Part shown: positions 53,666 through 61,626 of the stretch, one piece after another
Layout: each line of letters opens with the position of its first letter
Position numbering within the stretch: the first letter of the stretch is position 1
From: JBGLNJ01 sp041300525
GTDB taxonomy: Bacteria; Chloroflexota; Anaerolineae; Fen-1058
Direction: 5' to 3'
Assembly: GCA_041300525.1 (NCBI GenBank)
Contig: JBGLNJ010000001.1
Span: forward strand, 2,976,001 to 3,040,000
DNA length: 64,000 nt
Notes under the pieces: generated by a model
Databases searched by the model: none
Told to the model about the DNA's origin: nothing
What the model saw: the letters and a program-made list of their open reading frames with translations, nothing else
Position numbers and translations under genes: made by a program

Positions 53666-54838
53666 ATGTCAGCGTGGCAGTGGCCCCGATGGCTCTTGTT
53701 GAGCTTGACGGTTTTGGTGATGATCGTCAGCGGCCCGGTTCTGCTTCAACGCCTTTCGCTTCTTCCCATCGGCGCGAGCGATTTCAACGCCTATTGGTCT
53801 GCCTCGCGCCTCTTGCTGCAAGGCCGCAATCCCACCGACCCGGCCAACATGCTGGAAATGGAGAACGCCCATTTCAACCCCGATCAGGACTATACGATGA
53901 TGGTTTGGAACCCGCCGACGTTGTGGGTGTTCATGCTGCCGTTGGCTGGGCTGCCTTTTCAGACGGCTCGCGTGGCGTGGCTGTTGATTAATGTGACGCT
54001 GGCGATGGTGGCGTGCCTGATGTCGGCGCTGTTGTATTTGCCCCAGGGCCGCATCGCGCCGCTGCTCGCCTATCTTTTGCTCGCTGCGAGCTTTTCGCCC
54101 ATGTTGCTCGCCTTCCTCACGGGTCAGATTACGTTCCTGGTTGTCTTTGGCGTGGCGGCTGCGTTATTCCTGGTCAAGCGGGAGCGGTGGTTTTGGGCCG
54201 GCGCGGCGCTCGTCTTGACCAGTGTCAAGCCGCACCTGGTGATACTCGTGGCGCCATACCTGTTGCTTTACATGGCCGCGCGCCGCAAGTGGGGCGGGTG
54301 GTTGGGCCTGGGATTGACCGGGGCGATGTGCGGAGTGATCCTTTTCGCGTTGAGACCGAGTTGGCCGGTTGACTTTATGAGCTTGTTCGATGCGCCGCCG
54401 GTAGATTGGGCCACGCCCACCCTGGGCGGTTTGCTCAGCCTGTACGGCGCGGGCCGCTGGGTGCGTTTCATTGGGTTGGGGTTCTTGCTGGCGCTGCCCG
54501 GTTTGATTCGCCGCCCCGAGTCATTTTCTCTGGAAACGTCCGTCAGCGTGTTGGTGCTCCTCACACTCCCGACGACATTCTTTGGTTGGAGTTACGATCA
54601 GAGCCTCTTGCTGATTCCGATAGCGCAGGTAGTGGGCTGGTTGTTTGAGCCGATGCGGCCTGCGCTGGGGCGCTGGCTGCTGGTCGCGGCAATGATTGCG
54701 GCTTTGGCGGCGAACATGGCTCAGCGAGTTGCCACAACGGACGAAGTCTACTTTTTCTGGGCGCCTCTGGCATGGGCTGGCATCTATGCGGCCGCCGGCT
54801 ATCTGCGCCGGAACACGAGCAGCCCATCGCTGCCATAG
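53666..54838 (+). CDS. GT87-type (DUF2029) membrane mannosyltransferase-like protein
   Basis: A 390-residue protein with nine to ten hydrophobic helices. After the first helix it reads ASDFNAYWSASRLLLQGRNP, the catalytic Asp region of GT87 family enzymes that use polyprenyl-phospho-mannose, then WNPPTLWVFMLPLAGLPF and SVKPHLVILVAPYLLL, both conserved. It starts 4 bp after the methyltransferase. The 3' end overlaps the convergent gene by 40 bp. Probably builds a surface glycan or glycolipid. Confidence 0.85.
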   Translation: MSAWQWPRWLLLSLTVLVMIVSGPVLLQRLSLLPIGASDFNAYWSASRLLLQGRNPTDPANMLEMENAHFNPDQDYTMMVWNPPTLWVFMLPLAGLPFQTARVAWLLINVTLAMVACLMSALLYLPQGRIAPLLAYLLLAASFSPMLLAFLTGQITFLVVFGVAAALFLVKRERWFWAGAALVLTSVKPHLVILVAPYLLLYMAARRKWGGWLGLGLTGAMCGVILFALRPSWPVDFMSLFDAPPVDWATPTLGGLLSLYGAGRWVRFIGLGFLLALPGLIRRPESFSLETSVSVLVLLTLPTTFFGWSYDQSLLLIPIAQVVGWLFEPMRPALGRWLLVAAMIAALAANMAQRVATTDEVYFFWAPLAWAGIYAAAGYLRRNTSSPSLP

Positions 54839-55269
54839 ATGTCCGAGGGGATTCTTTCAAACAGTTGATATTGCGCCTGGAACTGCGTGTCCGGCAACAC
54901 GCCTTTGCGCAAATAGACTTCGGGGGCGACGAGCCAGTCCGGTTTCTGGTCGTTGATGAGTTGTGGCGACATGGCATAGTTAATGACGTACAGATTCGGG
55001 TCGAGCGGGTAGTAGCGCAATGTCTGCGGACTGATCAGGCCGAGTGTGTCGAGGATGCGCGCGCCCGTGTCGTAGCCCAGCGCGCCAATGTCGCCGGCGG
55101 CGATAACGGTATCTGGATTGACCTGCGGTTTGAGGTCGGCGGCGACTTTATGATACAATAGCTCCAATTGGATGAAGGCCATTTTGGGCGTAGGCTGATC
55201 CGGGCCGTGATCGGGGTGAAGCGTCCAGGCGCGGAGGGATGTGACGAGCAAGATTGCCACAACCGCGCC

Positions 55270-55335
55270 AAGTATCCAATCGCCAATCTCTAATCTCAAG
55301 TTTGAAATTGGAGATTGGAGATTGGAGATTTGCCA
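55270..55335. repeat. in-gene simple repeat (AATCTC / GATTGGAGATTG)
   Basis: AATCTCTAATCTCAAG followed by AAATTGGAGATTGGAGATTG and GAGATTTGCC. It codes an in-frame Ser/Asn/Leu/Gln/Pro/Ile peptide (SNLQSPISNL) inside the glycosyltransferase. Confidence 0.85.
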
Positions 55336-55726
55336 AATGCCAAGCAGGATGCCCATAAAGTACGCCGGCAGCGGCGGGGCAAGGTACCAGCGGAAGATGA
55401 GGGGATTGCCCACGGCAAACGCAGCCGCGTACAAGAGCGGATAAGCCAAAAGCGGCAAGCTGCGCGAGTCGCGCTGGAAGGCTGCGAGCGTGGCGGCGAG
55501 GTACAACGTCAGGTAAATGACAAGCCGGATCAATCCGCCCAGGTCGAGCACGTCGCTTTCTAAAAATGGCACGCTAAAGTGCTGGATCAACCGCCCCAGT
55601 CCCGCTTCGGATGACACATGATAGGCGAGACTCTTGGCGGATACACTCTGGGGGATCGGGCTGCCAAAGTATGCTGTGGCGAAAATGATCCACGGCGCGA
55701 TGACGAGGAGGAAGACAAATATCCAA

Positions 55727-55828
55727 TACAAAATCTCGAATCTCAGATGCTCCCCCTGAGGTTTCGCGTACTCGTCTGGCTTAAGCCAGACTGTGCCGAG
55801 ATGTGAGATTCGAGATTTGAGATTTTCC
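55727..55828. repeat. in-gene inverted simple repeat with central palindrome
   Basis: AAAATCTCGAATCTCAG (about 55730-55748) and GAGATTCGAGATTTGAGATT (about 55804-55823) are inverted; between them lies the palindrome TCTGGCTTAAGCCAGA (about 55774-55789). Confidence 0.7.
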
Positions 55829-56270
55829 CAGAGCAGTTGGCCGAACACAAGCCCCACAATCAGCACGGCATCAGGCCGGGTGAGGAATGATAGGGCGGCG
55901 AGTGCGGCGGTGAGGTAAGGGCGGCGCTCCAGATGCGCCGTGAACGTGGCGAGCATCAGCAGGATAAAGACCGAGGTTTCCATCCCGCCGATGGCAAACG
56001 TCACGCTCATCGGCGCGATGGCCCATAGCAGCGCGGCGGCCAGCCCTACTAATGGGCTATTGCTCAACCGCTTGCCCAGGTGGTAAAGTAGATACGTGCT
56101 GACCGCATCGGCCAGCGCGTTGGTGACGAGTGCGAGGAGAGGATAGTTTTCGGTGCGGGCGACAAGCGAAAGCACGGCCATCCACAGGGTATAGAGCGGA
56201 GTGGTGGTGCCGAGCACGCGTTCGCCCACGTTGTAGACAAAGCCCACGCCCTGGTCGTTAAGTTAGGGCC

Positions 56271-56332
56271 GTAGCGTAGGGCCTTGTGCCCGTTTCCGCG
56301 CTTGGAAAGACGCCCACAAGGGGCTATGCTAC
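56271..56332. repeat. 18-bp inverted repeat (REP-like)
   Basis: GTAGCGTAGGGCCTTGTG (56271-56288) and its complement with three changes (56315-56332). The 56333-56409 interval before the next promoter shows nothing else. Confidence 0.75.
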
Positions 56333-56409
56333 GCTTATCTTAATGACATTGATGGCGCGATAGTATGCGAAGAATAGTAATCTTCAGAGCTGGCCCATCC
56401 AAATCGCAT

Positions 56410-56438
56410 TTGACAGGACGGCTTTTTTGAGTCATAAT
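56410..56438 (+). promoter_or_regulatory. sigma70-type promoter of the micropeptide unit
   Basis: TTGACA (56410-56415), 17-bp spacer, CATAAT (56433-56438). Transcription would start near 56445 and reach the terminator at 56606, giving an RNA of about 160 nt. Confidence 0.85.
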
Positions 56439-56487
56439 GTCCACATCATCTTGGGCAGCTTGATCGCCCCGCTATTCTTTTGACGGA

Positions 56488-56570
56488 GGAGGTGGTGCTA
56501 ATGAGTAGTAGTTTTAAACGCAGCGCCGTAGCATCGCCTCCGGATTGCCGGTAAGTGAATGCTACGGCGC
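56488..56570 (+). promoter_or_regulatory. mutually exclusive hairpins around the micropeptide Shine-Dalgarno
   Basis: The SD region 56488-56499 (GGAGGTGGTGCT) can pair over 12 bases with 56530-56541 (AGCATCGCCTCC, two G-U pairs). The alternative stem pairs 56523-56534 (GCGCCGTAGCAT) perfectly with 56559-56570. The two share 56530-56534, so they exclude one another, as in translational attenuators and riboswitches. Confidence 0.6.
56501..56554 (+). CDS. 17-residue micropeptide in a structured RNA
   Basis: ATG at 56501 codes MSSSFKRSAVASPPDCR and stops at TAA 56554. A strong Shine-Dalgarno GGAGGAGGTGG lies 9-16 bases upstream. The ORF sits alone between a promoter (56410) and a terminator (56573), and its codons overlap two alternative hairpins (56488-56541 and 56523-56570). 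I do not recognise the peptide; it could be a leader peptide, a signalling or toxic peptide, or a by-product of a regulatory RNA. Confidence 0.6.
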   Translation: MSSSFKRSAVASPPDCR

Positions 56571-56572
56571 GA

Positions 56573-56606
56573 AACAAAAAGGGCAGGGAAACCTGTCCTT
56601 TTTGTT
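56573..56606 (+). terminator. intrinsic terminator with GAAA tetraloop
   Basis: 15-bp stem AACAAAAAGGGCAGG / CCTGTCCTTTTTGTT (56573-56587, 56592-56606) around GAAA, with the T-run in the 3' arm and TTTAAC following. Confidence 0.92.
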
Positions 56607-56746
56607 TAACCACCGGGCTGCCAATAAGAAGACTTGCGAAACGTGTGGGCTTGGACTTGCGCTATCGAGAGGCTAGTGGTAAAGTTAGCCCATCACGAAC
56701 GCCGAAAGACTAGTAGCTGTCATCAAGAAAAGGGAGTTAAATAAAC

Positions 56747-56977
56747 ATGGAAGAAGTCAAAGCCTATTGCATGAAGTGCAGAGCCGAGCGGACCGTTAAT
56801 GATGCGCAGGTTATCACGACCAAGAACGGTCGAACCGCTGCGCAAGGGACTTGCTCAGTCTGTGGCACCAAGATGTTCAAGTTCTTGCCCAAGCCCAAAG
56901 CGGCGGCAACGCCCGATCCGGCTCCGAGCACTCCTGCGCCAGCCGAGCCAGCGCCGGATACTCCTCCAGCGGCCTGA
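56747..56977 (+). CDS. DUF5679 small zinc-ribbon protein with Pro/Ala tail
   Basis: A 76-residue protein. AYCMKCRAERTVNDAQVITT, NGRTAAQGTCSVCGTKMFKF gives two CxxC pairs (Cys9/Cys12 and Cys36/Cys39) for one zinc, the DUF5679 domain seen mostly in Chloroflexota. From residue 50 on it is Pro/Ala/Thr-rich (TPDPAPSTPAPAEPAPDTPP). ATG follows GGGAGTTAAATAAAC. Function unknown; a nucleic-acid-binding role is possible. A terminator follows. Confidence 0.88.
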   Translation: MEEVKAYCMKCRAERTVNDAQVITTKNGRTAAQGTCSVCGTKMFKFLPKPKAAATPDPAPSTPAPAEPAPDTPPAA

Positions 56978-57003
56978 TTGTTTTGTTGTGACTCTCGTCC
57001 GAG

Positions 57004-57043
57004 GCCAACGTCATCGCCACCTGCGGTGACGTTGGCTTTTTCT
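57004..57043 (+). terminator. intrinsic terminator
   Basis: 14-bp stem GCCAACGTCATCGC / GCGGTGACGTTGGC (57004-57017, 57023-57036) and TTTTTCTT. Confidence 0.92.
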
Positions 57044-57078
57044 TGACCTTGAGCTTTCCGATTGTATTGGGGTTGTAG

Positions 57079-57633
57079 ATGGACCTTCCAACGATTTTGC
57101 TGATCGCCGTGGGCCTGGGGATGGATGCGTTTGCCGTGGCGCTGTGCACCGGCGCTACCCGTCGTGACATTTGGTTCCGGCCCGGCTTTCGTCTCTCGTT
57201 TCACTTTGGATTGTTCCAGTTTATGATGCCCATCCTCGGCTGGGCCGCCGGGACGACGGTCGTCCGATTTATCGAAGGCTATGACCACTGGGTCGCTTTT
57301 GGGTTGCTGGCGTGCGTCGGCGGCAAAATGATCAAAGAATCCTTTGACGAGGAGCGCCACGAGACCGGCGCGGATCCCACGCGCAAATGGACGCTGGTCA
57401 TGCTGGCGATTGCCACCAGCATTGACGCGCTGGCAGTGGGATTGAGCCTGGCCTTGCTCAAGGTTCCCATCCTGTATCCCAGCATCATCATCGGCGTGGT
57501 CGCCGCCGGGATGACGGCTGTCGGATTGGCCTTGGGCTGCCGGTTGGGCAAGTTCGGCAAGCGCATGGAGTTCATCGGCGGGTTGGTCCTCATTGGCATC
57601 GGGCTGCGCATCGTCATTGCGCACCTGAGTTAA
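57079..57633 (+). CDS. mntP: manganese efflux pump MntP
   Basis: A 184-residue protein with six hydrophobic helices. VGLGMDAFAVALCTGA and the repeat IATSIDALAVGLSLALL carry the conserved Asp residues (M-D-A-F and S-I-D-A-L) of the MntP/DUF204 family, with a charged loop EERHETGADPTRKW between halves. It exports Mn2+ across the inner membrane. No yybP-ykoY riboswitch is recognisable in the short leader. It ends 19 bp before the EamA gene. Confidence 0.92.
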   Translation: MDLPTILLIAVGLGMDAFAVALCTGATRRDIWFRPGFRLSFHFGLFQFMMPILGWAAGTTVVRFIEGYDHWVAFGLLACVGGKMIKESFDEERHETGADPTRKWTLVMLAIATSIDALAVGLSLALLKVPILYPSIIIGVVAAGMTAVGLALGCRLGKFGKRMEFIGGLVLIGIGLRIVIAHLS

Positions 57634-57652
57634 GTGGTCGTGAGGCGAAACG

Positions 57653-58540
57653 ATGAATACCCATCGCCTTCGCGGATATGCGTTCATCCTGGTGGCGGCC
57701 ACCTTGTGGGCCACGCTGGGGATCGTTTTCAAAGCCCTCATCGGCGACTATGGTCTGCCGCGCATCACGATTGCTTTTTTCCGCGCGTCGCTTTCGGCGG
57801 TGATTTTGTTCGCGGCGCTGGCCCTCCGCCGACCGAGCGCGCTCCGCGTCAAGGCGCGCGACGTGCTGTTCTTTGCCGCCTTTGGACTGTTTGGCATCGC
57901 GGCTTTTTACAGCGTCTATGTCATAGCGATTGACCTGGCGGGCATGTCAGTCGCGGCTGTGTTGCTCTACACGGCCCCGGCGTGGGTCGCCCTGATCAGC
58001 GCCGTGTTCCTGGGCGAAAAGCTCACTCCGGTCAAACTCGTCGCCGTGACGCTGGCGATGGCCGGCTGCGCGCTTGTGGCGCGTGTCTATGATTTGCGCG
58101 GACTGCAATTGAACTGGCTGGGCATCCTGGCCGGGCTGGGCGCGGGGTTGACCTACGCGCTGTACAGTGTGTTCAACAAAGTCGGCTTGCGCCGCCACGA
58201 CGGGTGGACGGTGTTGGCTTACGGATTGCTCGCCGGCAGTGTGTTTCTCGCGCCGCTGCAATCCCCGCAATCACTCGTCACCGCGCTGCGCCAGCCGGGT
58301 GCTGTCGCCTGGCTGCTCGTGCTGGCGCTCGGCCCTACGTTGGGGGCCGGGCTGAGTTTCAACGCGGGGCTGCGCCACGTGCCTGTCAGCAGCGCCAGCA
58401 TCGTCGCCACGTTGGAGCCTGTCATCGCTTCAATACTGGCTTTCGCATTCTTGCATGAGCGGCTCGACCTGGCGCAACTGGCCGGCGGCGGATTGATCCT
58501 GGCCGCTGTGGTTTTCCTCACGCGCGCCTCTTCGTCATAA
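57653..58540 (+). CDS. EamA/DMT-family metabolite transporter
   Basis: A 295-residue protein with ten hydrophobic helices in two EamA repeats. The start MNTHRLRGYAFILVAATLWA, ITIAFFRASLSAVILF and TLEPVIASILAFAFLHERLD (end of repeat two) are typical. RhaT/EamA proteins export amino acids or other small metabolites; the substrate is not predictable. Terminator at 58546. Confidence 0.9.
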   Translation: MNTHRLRGYAFILVAATLWATLGIVFKALIGDYGLPRITIAFFRASLSAVILFAALALRRPSALRVKARDVLFFAAFGLFGIAAFYSVYVIAIDLAGMSVAAVLLYTAPAWVALISAVFLGEKLTPVKLVAVTLAMAGCALVARVYDLRGLQLNWLGILAGLGAGLTYALYSVFNKVGLRRHDGWTVLAYGLLAGSVFLAPLQSPQSLVTALRQPGAVAWLLVLALGPTLGAGLSFNAGLRHVPVSSASIVATLEPVIASILAFAFLHERLDLAQLAGGGLILAAVVFLTRASSS

Positions 58541-58545
58541 ACAGA

Positions 58546-58575
58546 AACAGGCCGCCTCGAAAGAGGCGGCCTGTT
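58546..58575. terminator. bidirectional intrinsic terminator
   Basis: 13-bp perfect stem AACAGGCCGCCTC / GAGGCGGCCTGTT with GAAA loop, between the EamA gene and the convergent plsY. Confidence 0.9.
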
Positions 58576-58609
58576 GAACATTACCGTTTACGCCAGTAGC
58601 TTTCGACGG

Positions 58610-59293
58610 CTACATTGCCTTCCCGGTTCCATCGTCGCCGCCCCGTCGCCGAGCCAGGCGCGCGCGCAGGCCAACCAGGCGCTCTGTCCCTTCTTGCAAT
58701 CGTTTGATGTTGGGCCGCAAGGCCCAGACTACCGCCGCCGCGGCGGCTGCCGCATAAGCCACGTACCACCAGTTCGGATCTGCCTGCAGGGCTGCACGCA
58801 CGATGAATGTCACCAGCACCATCCCGGCAATGATGAGCGAAGTCACCGAGGCGTAACCGATCAGATACAAGCCAAGCGGAACCATCGGCGCCAGGTACAA
58901 TCCCGCCACGGGCCAGAAGGCAATGGCAGCGCCAATGTTCGGCGCTGTGCCGGCCCCACCTTTAAAGCCCAGGTATACCGACCAGTTGTGGCCGATCACC
59001 GCTCCCAGCCCGGCGACCACGGCTGCCAGTGTGCCCACGGTCGTAGCCAGCTCAGCCGGGCCAACGATGACCCGTGCCAACATGACAGCCGCATAGCCCT
59101 TGAGCGCATCTCCCACGGAAGTGAGCGCGCCCGCAATCGCGCCGCCGGCGCGCAATGCATTTGTCCCCCCGGTGCGGCCGCTGCCATACTGGCGAATGTC
59201 TTGGCCCTTCACGGCCTTGATCACCAGGTATCCCATCGGGATAGACCCGATCAAGTAACCAATCGCAGCCGTCAGTAGAACTATCCACCACAT
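58610..59293 (-). CDS. plsY: glycerol-3-phosphate acyltransferase PlsY
   Basis: A 227-residue integral membrane protein with six to seven helices. The three PlsY motifs are present: GYLIGSIPMGYLV with later GSGRTGGTNALRAGG (normally GSGNxGATN), VIGHNWSVYLGFKGGAGTAP (phosphate-binding GHxxxxFLxFKGGKG variant), and a third helix-end motif. It transfers acyl from acyl-phosphate to glycerol-3-phosphate. GGAGTG stands before ATG 59293. The Arg for Asn in GSGR and Ala for Lys in GGAG differ from the usual motifs and may mean altered activity. Confidence 0.88.
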   Translation of the reverse strand: MWWIVLLTAAIGYLIGSIPMGYLVIKAVKGQDIRQYGSGRTGGTNALRAGGAIAGALTSVGDALKGYAAVMLARVIVGPAELATTVGTLAAVVAGLGAVIGHNWSVYLGFKGGAGTAPNIGAAIAFWPVAGLYLAPMVPLGLYLIGYASVTSLIIAGMVLVTFIVRAALQADPNWWYVAYAAAAAAAVVWALRPNIKRLQEGTERLVGLRARLARRRGGDDGTGKAM

Positions 59294-59384
59294 TGTTACA
59301 CTCCTTGGATTAGAGTCCCCCCGAATCTCAGCCGTGTGAGAGAACTCTGGAGAATTAAACACCTTCGAGGCTGAAAGTTTCGCG

Positions 59385-60197
59385 TCACCCCGCCTGACGC
59401 AACCCGCAGAATGCCTCATAGTCAATCAGTTGATGAATCGTCGGGTGATCGCCACAGATTTCACAAGCGCTGCGCCGCTTGACTTCAACCCGGTCGGCCT
59501 CCCCAGCCAGGCCATCCAAGATTAGCAGCCGTCCGGCCATCGGCTCGCCTATGCCGGCCAGCAGCTTGATCGCTTCCAACGCCTGCCAGCACCCGACGAT
59601 TCCGACGAGCGCGCCCAGCACACCGGCCTCCACGCACGTCGGCACGCTGCCGGGCGGTGGAGGCGCGGGGAAAATGCAACGATAACACGGCCCGCGCCGG
59701 GGCAGCGTCACCGACATTTGTCCGTCGAACTGGAACACGGCGCCCCACACTAATGGCTTGTCGGCAAGAACGCAGGCATCATTCGCCAGGTATTTGCTGG
59801 GAAAATTGTCGCTGCACTCGACCACCAGGTCGTACCCGGCGACAAGCTCCATCGCGTTAGCCGATGAAAATGTGCCTTGGTGCTGCGCCACGTTCACGTC
59901 GGGATTGAGCGCGCGCAATGCGTCGGCCGCCGAGGCGACTTTGGGGCGTCCCACTTCCGTATTGCGATGGACGACCTGCCGCTGCAAGTTGGACACGTCC
60001 ACCACGTCATTGTCCACCAGCCCCAGCGTCCCCACGCCGGCCGCAGCCAGGTACAGGCTGACGGGCGAGCCGAGTCCGCCCACGCCGACGATCAACACAC
60101 GCGAGTCGAGCAATCTGCGTTGTCCCTTGCCGCCCAGTTGCGGCAAGACAATGTGGCGAGCGTAGCGGTGAATTTGCTCTTCGGTGAATCCAAACAT
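59385..60197 (-). CDS. MoeB/ThiF-type E1-like adenylyltransferase
   Basis: A 270-residue protein. Nucleotide motif VLIVGVGGLGSPVSLYLAAA, then VDNDVVDVSNLQRQVVH with the catalytic Arg, VVECSDNFPSKYLAND, and the zinc site CYRC...CEIC. It adenylates the C-terminus of a small sulfur-carrier protein (MoaD or ThiS) in molybdopterin, thiamine or thiocarboxylate pathways. The JAMM protease gene 22 bp upstream on the same strand supports a MoaD/ThiS-like sulfur-carrier system in which the protease frees or trims the carrier. Confidence 0.9.
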   Translation of the reverse strand: MFGFTEEQIHRYARHIVLPQLGGKGQRRLLDSRVLIVGVGGLGSPVSLYLAAAGVGTLGLVDNDVVDVSNLQRQVVHRNTEVGRPKVASAADALRALNPDVNVAQHQGTFSSANAMELVAGYDLVVECSDNFPSKYLANDACVLADKPLVWGAVFQFDGQMSVTLPRRGPCYRCIFPAPPPPGSVPTCVEAGVLGALVGIVGCWQALEAIKLLAGIGEPMAGRLLILDGLAGEADRVEVKRRSACEICGDHPTIHQLIDYEAFCGLRQAG

Positions 60198-60212
60198 ATT
60201 GTTCAGCCATTC

Positions 60213-60245
60213 AGACCTGTCAGGTTTCGGAAACCTGACAGGTCT
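60213..60245. repeat. 33-nt perfect palindrome over the JAMM gene stop
   Basis: AGACCTGTCAGGTTTC, one G, and the exact reverse complement (60213-60228, 60230-60245). It covers the last six codons and the stop of the JAMM gene and the RBS region of the MoeB-like gene. The same kind of AGACCTGTCAGG palindrome is recalled from other Chloroflexota genomes. Confidence 0.85.
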
Positions 60246-60612
60246 CCTCAGTCACAACGCCGTCCACGATGCGGAACGCTCGCACGCTCGGCGGCTCTTG
60301 CGCGAGTGAGAGGATGATATAGATCGCGTCAGGATAAAACGATTCGGCAATGTCTGTCGGCGAGGGGACGGGCGGCCCGTGGGGGTGCGAATGGTAGATC
60401 GCCAGCGGCTCAAAATCGCAGGCGGCCATGGCATCAAAAAACTCTTGGCCGCCGCCCAGGCTGTATCTCACGCGGCTGCGCAACACGTTCGGCACAGGCA
60501 GCACACGCGTCACGCGGTCATCGCGCCCGGCCAGCAATCCGCACGTCTCCAGCGGCGCGTCGGCGCGGGCCTGGGCGATCATCTGATCCAGGAACGCACG
60601 GGGAAGCCACAC
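60220..60612 (-). CDS. JAMM/Mov34-type zinc isopeptidase-like protein
   Basis: A 130-residue single-domain protease with the JAMM motif complete: Glu22 in LETCGLLAG, then His74-Ser-His76-Pro-x-Gly and Asp87 in HSHPHGPPVPSPTD. Bacterial members beside MoeB/ThiF-like genes cut C-terminal extensions from sulfur-carrier proteins (as in the CysM/CysO and QbsD systems). The last codons lie in the palindrome at 60213-60245. The gene has no strong RBS in view. Confidence 0.88.
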   Translation of the reverse strand: MWLPRAFLDQMIAQARADAPLETCGLLAGRDDRVTRVLPVPNVLRSRVRYSLGGGQEFFDAMAACDFEPLAIYHSHPHGPPVPSPTDIAESFYPDAIYIILSLAQEPPSVRAFRIVDGVVTEETCQVSET

Positions 60613-60673
60613 CTCCTCACCTCAAGTGTGATTATGCCGCAATTTGGCAATCTCCGCCAGTCTGAAACGATGG

Positions 60674-60679
60674 TATAAT
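60674..60679 (+). promoter_or_regulatory. probable -10 element
   Basis: TATAAT 27 bp before the ATG of the small gene at 60706; no good -35 at 17 bp is seen. Confidence 0.5.
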
Positions 60680-60705
60680 GCAATTGCCACATTGGGAGGC
60701 GGAGA

Positions 60706-60984
60706 ATGAGCGACACGACAGCGATGCTCATCTGCCAAATGACTTGCACTGACCTGGAGCAATTGATTGCAACAGTCGTGCGGCGCGTCGTGCGGGAAGA
60801 ACTGCAAAATGCTTCTTATATCCGCAGCGACGGTATCCGGGTCAGAACCGTCGCCGAAGAAGCCACCTCCGACTATTTGGCTGAATTGCAGGCCGATTAC
60901 CGTGCCATTCAAGACGGCCAGGCCGAACTGGTGGACGAAGAAACCGTGCTCTGTGAATTGTGCGAGTTGGGCGTTGACGCATAA
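60706..60984 (+). CDS. small hypothetical protein, likely antitoxin of the RelE-like remnant
   Basis: A 92-residue acidic protein with helices around ICQMTCTDLEQLIATVVRRV and SDYLAELQADYRAIQDGQAE, LVDEETVLCELCELG. RBS GGGAGGCGGAG before ATG 60706. Its TAA overlaps the start of the RelE-like frame (TAATG). The order and overlap suggest a type II toxin-antitoxin pair, but the sequence matches no antitoxin family known to me. Confidence 0.6.
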   Translation: MSDTTAMLICQMTCTDLEQLIATVVRRVVREELQNASYIRSDGIRVRTVAEEATSDYLAELQADYRAIQDGQAELVDEETVLCELCELGVDA

Positions 60985-61174
60985 TGTACCGCATCAAGTA
61001 CACACCTAAAGCGCGAGCGACATTGCGCACCAACCGATTGCGGGCAGCCCCTTCTCTAGTCTGCACAGTGCTTCATTCCGCATCCCCTATTTGTTGGTCC
61101 CCGACAAGCAATGGGTCATCATTGACGATATCGCCCAACACGACAAAGCTTATAGGCGCATCAACAAGCTATAA
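60984..61174 (+). pseudogene. RelE/ParE-like toxin remnant, frameshifted and shortened
   Basis: Starts MYRIKYTPKARATLRTN; the conserved end continues in the +1 frame: PIAGSPFSSLHSASFRIPYL, LVPDKQWVIIDDIAQHDKAY, RRINKL and TAA 61174. Both parts match RelE/ParE proteins, but the middle helix region is shorter than usual and a frameshift lies near 61033. It is probably inactive. Terminator follows. Confidence 0.65.
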
Positions 61175-61176
61175 AA

Positions 61177-61202
61177 AAAGCCGTCTCCTGGGAGACGGCT
61201 TT
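61177..61202. terminator. intrinsic terminator
   Basis: 12-bp stem AAAGCCGTCTCC / GGAGACGGCTTT with 2-base loop, A-run on its left giving a U-run for the convergent minus gene. Confidence 0.85.
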
Positions 61203-61214
61203 GCGTCCAACAAC

Positions 61215-61626
61215 TTAGGGCTTTGATTTGGGCGGCTGGGTCTTGCCTGGCAACGGGAATCGCTTGCTCAAGTCAAGTTTCTCGGCCAGCTTGGCCTTGA
61301 GTTCATCGGCCTTGTCCCGCGCTAGCTTGCCGTTTTTCACGGCCTCGTCAATCCGCGCGTTGGTCGCCGTCAGCATCGTCGTCTTGAGCTTGTCCGGGGC
61401 CACGCCCTTTTGCTGCGCGATCTCTGCCAACGTCAGCCCGTCGCGCAGTTCGCCTTGCAAGTCGCGCGGACTCAATCCCAGCGTGTTAGCCGCCGTGTCC
61501 AACATCAGCTTGCCGGCCGCAGCAGCGATCCTTTGCCGCGGCGTTGGTCCCTTGCGTTGTGGCAAGATGGGGAGCGGCATGCCCTTGAGCGGCATCTTGT
61601 CAATCCGCTGGTTGAGCTGGTCGGAT
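61215..61626 (-). pseudogene. C-terminal part of an exported helical protein
   Basis: Minus frame, with an in-frame TGA just before: QSDQLNQRIDKMPLKGMPLP, then GKLMLDTAANTLGLSPRDLQ, GELRDGLTLAEIAQQKGVAP and KADELKAKLAEKLDLSKRFP. The LSPxDLxxxLRxGxTLAEIAxxKGV pattern is frequent in Chloroflexota and Actinobacteria exported proteins of unknown function. The signal-peptide part is probably cut at the join near 61.62 kb; alternatively translation begins at MPLKG. Confidence 0.6.

Larger units (their letters stand above)
54799..56262 (-). pseudogene. ArnT/PMT-like GT-C glycosyltransferase, N-terminus missing
   Basis: Minus frame from 56262: LNDQGVGFVYNVGERVLGTT (NxxxGFVYNxGERVLGTTTPLY, typical after the first catalytic loop of GT-C proteins), then eight to nine helices and a C-terminal soluble part ending VFRRR. 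An in-frame TAA stands directly before, and the catalytic DD/DE loop with helix 1 is missing because of a join at 56262. Two low-complexity insertions (SNLQSPISNLRLEIGDW near 55270-55330, and LKSRISH near 55800) interrupt the protein. Confidence 0.75.

Noticed and set aside
56978..57078. A yybP-ykoY manganese riboswitch before mntP
   Set aside because: Only a terminator stem and a short leader are present; the conserved riboswitch core was not found.
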